From the NCBI GenBank assembly GCA_944390715.1, contig CALXQS010000002.1:119794-183793 (forward strand): a DNA stretch of 64,000 nucleotides, read 5' to 3'. The translations under genes and the position numbers were made by a program. This DNA comes from an uncultured Duodenibacillus sp. (GTDB lineage: Bacteria; Pseudomonadota; Gammaproteobacteria; Burkholderiales; Burkholderiaceae_F). The notes under the pieces are model-generated. The model made no database searches. It was not told the origin of the DNA and saw only the letters and a list, made by a program, of their open reading frames with translations. Position 1 is the first letter of the stretch. Every line of letters begins with the position of its first letter. Shown here one piece after another: positions 60,827-64,000 of this stretch.

Positions 60827-60843
60827 GACGTCGGAGATTCACC

Positions 60844-61659
60844 ATGCAGTTCATACACATCACGGACCCGCACGTTGACATTCATAAACAACATTACGGT
60901 GTCGATTCTTTCGAGTGTTTGAGTCGAGCCGTTGATCATGCGGTTCAACATGTGCCGCAGGCGGATTTTCTGGTTGTCACGGGTGATGTTGCAAACAATG
61001 GAGACAAGGAGTCCTATCGGGCTGTCAGGGAGATCCTTTCCCGAGCACCTTGTCCGTCATTTGTCGTGCCGGGCAATCACGACAACCCCTCGGTGATGGC
61101 CGAAGTTTTTCATCGCACCTCATCCATTTCGCTTGAAGAGGCTGCGCATCTGACGGGAGGCATTTGGACCGATGTCCTGCAGACGAAATTGCTGAACGCC
61201 GTTTTTCTTGACACGCATCTTGAAAACGAAGGAGCCGGTGCAGTTTCACGCCAAGCAATGGAACTGCTTCTCAATGTTCTCGGCGAGAACTCGCACACAT
61301 TGGTCTTTATGCATCACCCGCCGTTTGAAAGCGGCATTGCCGCTATGGACGTCATCGGCCTAAACAACAGCGCGGAACTATTGGCCATGCTGCAGCGAGC
61401 TGAAAACAAGCCGGCCGGCATCTTTTGCGGGCATCTGCACCGCTCGATTTCAGGAATCTGGAACGGCATTCCCGTTTGGTGCCTGCGCTCAACTTCGCAT
61501 CAGGTCGACATGTTTGATCCGAATTCGGAGCAGATTGCCTGCTGTAGCGAAGCGCCCGAATACGGATTGGCTGTCTTGACGCAATCCGAAACCAAAGGTG
61601 CCGATATTCTTTTTCATACGGTTCGTTTTACGGAATCCGAACAAGTGTTTGACTCTTAA
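60844..61659 (+). CDS. gpdQ: GpdQ-like glycerophosphodiesterase / cyclic-nucleotide-type metallophosphodiesterase
   Basis: 271 residues, the length of Enterobacter GpdQ. The dimetal motifs are FIHITDPHVD, VVTGDVANNGD, VVPGNHDN, FMHHPPFESGIAAMD and FCGHLHRSISGIW. GpdQ and Rv0805-type enzymes hydrolyse glycerophosphodiesters, phosphonate monoesters or cAMP. No signal peptide, so it acts on imported substrate. Placement inside a Ugp-like operon favours the release of glycerol-3-phosphate and an alcohol from glycerophosphodiesters. GGAG precedes ATG 60844 by 7 bases; the frame is open from 60787. Confidence 0.85.
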   Translation: MQFIHITDPHVDIHKQHYGVDSFECLSRAVDHAVQHVPQADFLVVTGDVANNGDKESYRAVREILSRAPCPSFVVPGNHDNPSVMAEVFHRTSSISLEEAAHLTGGIWTDVLQTKLLNAVFLDTHLENEGAGAVSRQAMELLLNVLGENSHTLVFMHHPPFESGIAAMDVIGLNNSAELLAMLQRAENKPAGIFCGHLHRSISGIWNGIPVWCLRSTSHQVDMFDPNSEQIACCSEAPEYGLAVLTQSETKGADILFHTVRFTESEQVFDS

Positions 61660-61713
61660 TCAGTGGAATTTTTGCATCAACCCACAACTCTCACGATACG
61701 AGGTACTTATCAA

Positions 61714-63000
61714 ATGTCTATGATGATCAATCGTCGTCAGTTCTCCCAGTTTCTCGGAGCTTTGGCTCTGACATCCGCATTGCCTGGAAAAGTGTTGGCT
61801 GCCGACGAAAAGGTTGAATTCACCATTGCTCACACCTACGGCAAGATTTTCCGTCCGATCCACACGAAGATCATTAAAGAGTTCAACAAGATTTACCCGA
61901 ACGTTCGCATTCGTCTGGAAGCGCCAATGTCGGATTATGAAGAGCTCACTCAGCGCACGCTCTCCGGCATTGCTCAGGGCAATGCACCTGTTCTGTCCTT
62001 TCAAGGTGTCAATCAGTTCCGGCAGTACATCGAGCTCGGTGCCGCTTATGACATCACTCCTTTCACAAAAGACGATCCGCGTTGGGGTGCCAATTCCGAC
62101 TACTATCCGGAAATGATGAAGCTGTGCAACTTCGACGGAAAGCAGTATGGAGTGCCTTTTGCCATTTCGACGCCGATCATGTACGCCAATCACACGCTGT
62201 TGGCCAAGGCAGGCGTGGATCTATCCAAGCCGTTTACGACCTGGCAGGACGTCATCGAAGCCGCCAAGAAAGTGCGCGCCTACGACCCGAAGTGCCAGGG
62301 CATCTACGTTGACTATCAAGCAACCGGCAACTGGATTTGGCAGGCCTTCCTTTATTCCGAAGGCGGAACCATGATGGATGATGCCGAGTCGCGCGTTACC
62401 TTCGCCGATGAACCCGGTGTGCGCGCTGCCAAGCTTCTCCGAGAGTTTATTGACCTTGGTCTGATGGAGGATTCAACGGCCTTGCAGGGGCAACAGTCGT
62501 TCATCTCCGGTCGCGCAGGCTTTTATGTTGCTTCCACGTCGTGGCTCAAGGGGGTGCAGGATAAGATCAAGTCGTTTGACGTTCGCACACACTTGTTCCC
62601 GCAGGGATCGACCGGCATTCGTCGCTTGCCCTGCGGCGGCAATGGAGCGCTAATCATCACGAAAGATCCAAAGGTTGCTCGCGCAGCATACGAGTACGCC
62701 ATGTTTGCGTCCGGACCGATCGGCACAGCCATTCAGGTTGCGGGCTCCGGCTACATGCCGATGAACAAGAAAGGAACGGAAGCACTGCAACCCTTCTACG
62801 AAAAGAATCCCAACTTCCGGACTTCTCTTGCTCAAATCCCGACGATCTTCCGTTGGTATGCCTTCCCTGGAACCAATACGCTCAAGATCATCGATGTTAT
62901 CAAGAACGACTTGCAGGCCATTGTCGGCAAGCGTGTAGGCGCGGAAGAAGGCATCAAGGCAGCGGCGGCCGAAGTCGCCAAACTGTTGCCTAAGAAGTAA
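61714..63000 (+). CDS. ugpB: Ugp-like ABC transporter substrate-binding protein
   Basis: 428 residues. The N-terminus SMMINRRQFSQFLGALALTS contains RR and a hydrophobic core, so it may use Tat rather than Sec, with cleavage near VLAADE. The mature part is a family-1 solute-binding protein: EFNKIYPNVRIRLEAP, GNAPVLSFQGVNQFRQYIEL, GVPFAISTPIMYANHTLL and TGIRRLPCGGNGALIITKDP. Its similarity to UgpB and its neighbours support glycerol-3-phosphate or glycerophosphodiester binding; a sugar remains possible. ATG 61714 follows a CGAGGT site. Confidence 0.85.
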   Translation: MSMMINRRQFSQFLGALALTSALPGKVLAADEKVEFTIAHTYGKIFRPIHTKIIKEFNKIYPNVRIRLEAPMSDYEELTQRTLSGIAQGNAPVLSFQGVNQFRQYIELGAAYDITPFTKDDPRWGANSDYYPEMMKLCNFDGKQYGVPFAISTPIMYANHTLLAKAGVDLSKPFTTWQDVIEAAKKVRAYDPKCQGIYVDYQATGNWIWQAFLYSEGGTMMDDAESRVTFADEPGVRAAKLLREFIDLGLMEDSTALQGQQSFISGRAGFYVASTSWLKGVQDKIKSFDVRTHLFPQGSTGIRRLPCGGNGALIITKDPKVARAAYEYAMFASGPIGTAIQVAGSGYMPMNKKGTEALQPFYEKNPNFRTSLAQIPTIFRWYAFPGTNTLKIIDVIKNDLQAIVGKRVGAEEGIKAAAAEVAKLLPKK

Positions 63001-63016
63001 GAAAAGGGGTTAACCG

Positions 63017-63050
63017 ACCGCCGTTGTCCCAGCAACGGCGGTTTATTGTT
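63017..63050 (+). terminator. Hairpin after ugpB
   Basis: Perfect 10-bp stem ACCGCCGTTG (63017-63026) and CAACGGCGGT (63033-63042) followed by TTATTGTT. Probably a partial terminator or mRNA stabiliser before the phosphatase gene. Confidence 0.6.
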
Positions 63051-63061
63051 TGAGTTCGGTG

Positions 63062-63901
63062 ATGAGAAATCAAATCAACAATGCCGATAAATGTGAACAA
63101 GCACGGCGCATGTTTCAAAAGGCCAAAGCAGTCGTTTGTGATATTGACGGTGTTCTGTTGTCAAGCGGTCGGGCGATACCCGGCGCCAAAGAGTTGCTCG
63201 CGACTCGACGTTGCGTCTTCGTCTCCAACAATTCAACACATACGTCAGTTTCATTGGCGGCTCAATTTCAGTCGCTAGGTCTTGTTTGTCGGAAGGAACA
63301 ATTTTTTCTGGCTGGGGAGCACGCCGTCGAATTCATTGCATGCCACCACGCACATTCGTCGGTGATGGTTCTCGCGAGCGACGATATTGCCCGGTTGGCG
63401 GAAGAAAAACTGGAACTGTTTGATCCCGCTTTAGACAGAAAGCCGGATCTGATTTTGTTTTGCAGGGATCGAGAATTATCCTTCGACAAAATTCAAGCTG
63501 CCGCTAACGCCATCAAGCAGGGCACGAAGGTTGTCATCAGCAATCTGGACTTGACGCATCCTGCTGACAAGGGGCGGATTCATACCGAAACTGGCGCACT
63601 TTGGCAGGCTGTAAAGGCTCAGATTGATGATATTGAGCCAATGGTCGTAATCGGCAAGCCGGGGATATATTTAGCTGTTCAGGCCGTTAAGTTTCTTGGT
63701 TTTTCACCTCAGGAACTTGTTTTTTTGGGGGACAACTTAACTACTGATGCTCCGGCAGCAGCCAAAGTCGGAATTCCGTTTATTCACATCGGTGACGACG
63801 GCGTCAGGCTGGTCGATCTACTCAGCTCTAAGGATGAGCGTCTGGTTAGGGGTGTCTTGCAATCAGATGTAGAAGCGCCGTTAGCTGCTTTTGTTGGATA
63901 A
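63062..63901 (+). CDS. NagD-like HAD phosphatase (phosphoglycolate/glycerol-phosphate type)
   Basis: 279 residues from ATG 63062 (alternatives TTG 63050, GTG 63059). HAD motif I is VVCDIDGVLLSSGRAIPGAK, motif II FVSNNSTHTS, and motifs III and IV GKPGIYLAVQAV and VFLGDNLTTDAPAAAKVGIP. The cap is of the C2/NagD type. Such enzymes dephosphorylate nucleotides, phosphoglycolate or glycerol-3-phosphate. As the last gene of the ugp-like operon, glycerol-3-phosphate phosphatase activity giving glycerol and phosphate is a reasonable guess. Confidence 0.82.
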   Translation: MRNQINNADKCEQARRMFQKAKAVVCDIDGVLLSSGRAIPGAKELLATRRCVFVSNNSTHTSVSLAAQFQSLGLVCRKEQFFLAGEHAVEFIACHHAHSSVMVLASDDIARLAEEKLELFDPALDRKPDLILFCRDRELSFDKIQAAANAIKQGTKVVISNLDLTHPADKGRIHTETGALWQAVKAQIDDIEPMVVIGKPGIYLAVQAVKFLGFSPQELVFLGDNLTTDAPAAAKVGIPFIHIGDDGVRLVDLLSSKDERLVRGVLQSDVEAPLAAFVG

Positions 63902-63965
63902 ATGATATGGCCGAATTGTGCGTTGGAACTGGGACGTGGGCGCGGAATTTCGAATCTCGATAAAA

Positions 63966-63985
63966 AAGCCCGGATTACAAGGCTT
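63966..63985 (-). terminator. Possible terminator of a minus-strand gene beyond the window
   Basis: On the minus strand AAGCC-N10-GGCTT is followed by TTTT. Only a 5-bp stem; the gene it would serve starts outside the window. Confidence 0.3.
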
Positions 63986-64000
63986 GCGCCCTTAATCTGA

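Overview
The window looks like a chromosome segment of a betaproteobacterium of the order Burkholderiales, most likely a Sutterellaceae-type gut anaerobe (Sutterella/Parasutterella). This is an inference. It rests on Burkholderiales-style gene order (accB-accC-prmA-zinc-ribbon/DUF3426 protein; mpl-esterase-RNB nuclease-aroE), a respiratory molybdoenzyme with FeS and NrfD subunits, a small tetraheme cytochrome, and peptidase/amidohydrolase and ABC-uptake genes in place of sugar catabolism.

Layout. 1-4.6 kb: end of an MscS-type channel, then a phosphate (Pst) locus in which pstB is split off and divergent from pstS-pstC-pstA; two back-to-back 11-bp-phased Pho-box arrays lie between. 4.9-13.2 kb: a carboxymuconolactone-decarboxylase-family protein, a probable tnpB 3' remnant, a DUF554 membrane protein, a PfkB-type kinase, a DUF3426 protein, prmA, accC, accB and a conserved unknown. 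13.3-18.2 kb: mpl, a YqiA-like esterase, an RNase II/R-type nuclease and aroE, all co-directional. 18.3-26 kb: MFS exporter, mgtE, UshA-like nucleotidase, two lipoproteins, KTSC protein, YgiW-type periplasmic protein, HxlR regulator. 26.3-30.3 kb: Tat-exported molybdopterin oxidoreductase, FeS subunit, NrfD membrane subunit. 30.5-32.6 kb: metallophosphoesterase, tetraheme cytochrome c, recR. 32.7-36 kb: an NMT1/SsuA-type ABC importer preceded by a long structured leader that ends in an intrinsic terminator. 36-42 kb: GntR regulator divergent from an AEC permease over a perfect palindrome, an M20D amidohydrolase, an allantoate/carbamoyl-amino-acid amidohydrolase, an orphan NarL-type regulator. 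42-44.3 kb: ruvCAB.

44.5-55.8 kb: an integrated element of about 11.2 kb in the 3' end of tRNA-Val(CAC), bounded by an 18-bp direct repeat. It encodes a P4-type tyrosine integrase, two small proteins resembling phage terminase small subunits, a cargo lipoprotein, an AlpA-like activator, a PDDEXK-type nuclease, a TOPRIM primase and a DUF927 helicase. It has no capsid, tail or large-terminase gene. Two clusters of TTGGTGAAA iterons, inverted relative to each other, lie at its two ends and would be about 2 kb apart in the excised circle. This layout recalls ori1 and crr of satellite phage P4, and I read the element as a phage satellite (P4/PICI-like).

56-57 kb: a second, C-terminally truncated integrase marks an older event at the same site. 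57.3-64 kb: a compact operon combining a GlpP-type glycerol-3-phosphate antiterminator, a Ugp-like ABC importer, a GpdQ-like glycerophosphodiesterase and a NagD-like HAD phosphatase. It reads as one pathway that imports glycerophosphodiesters or glycerol-3-phosphate and releases phosphate and glycerol.
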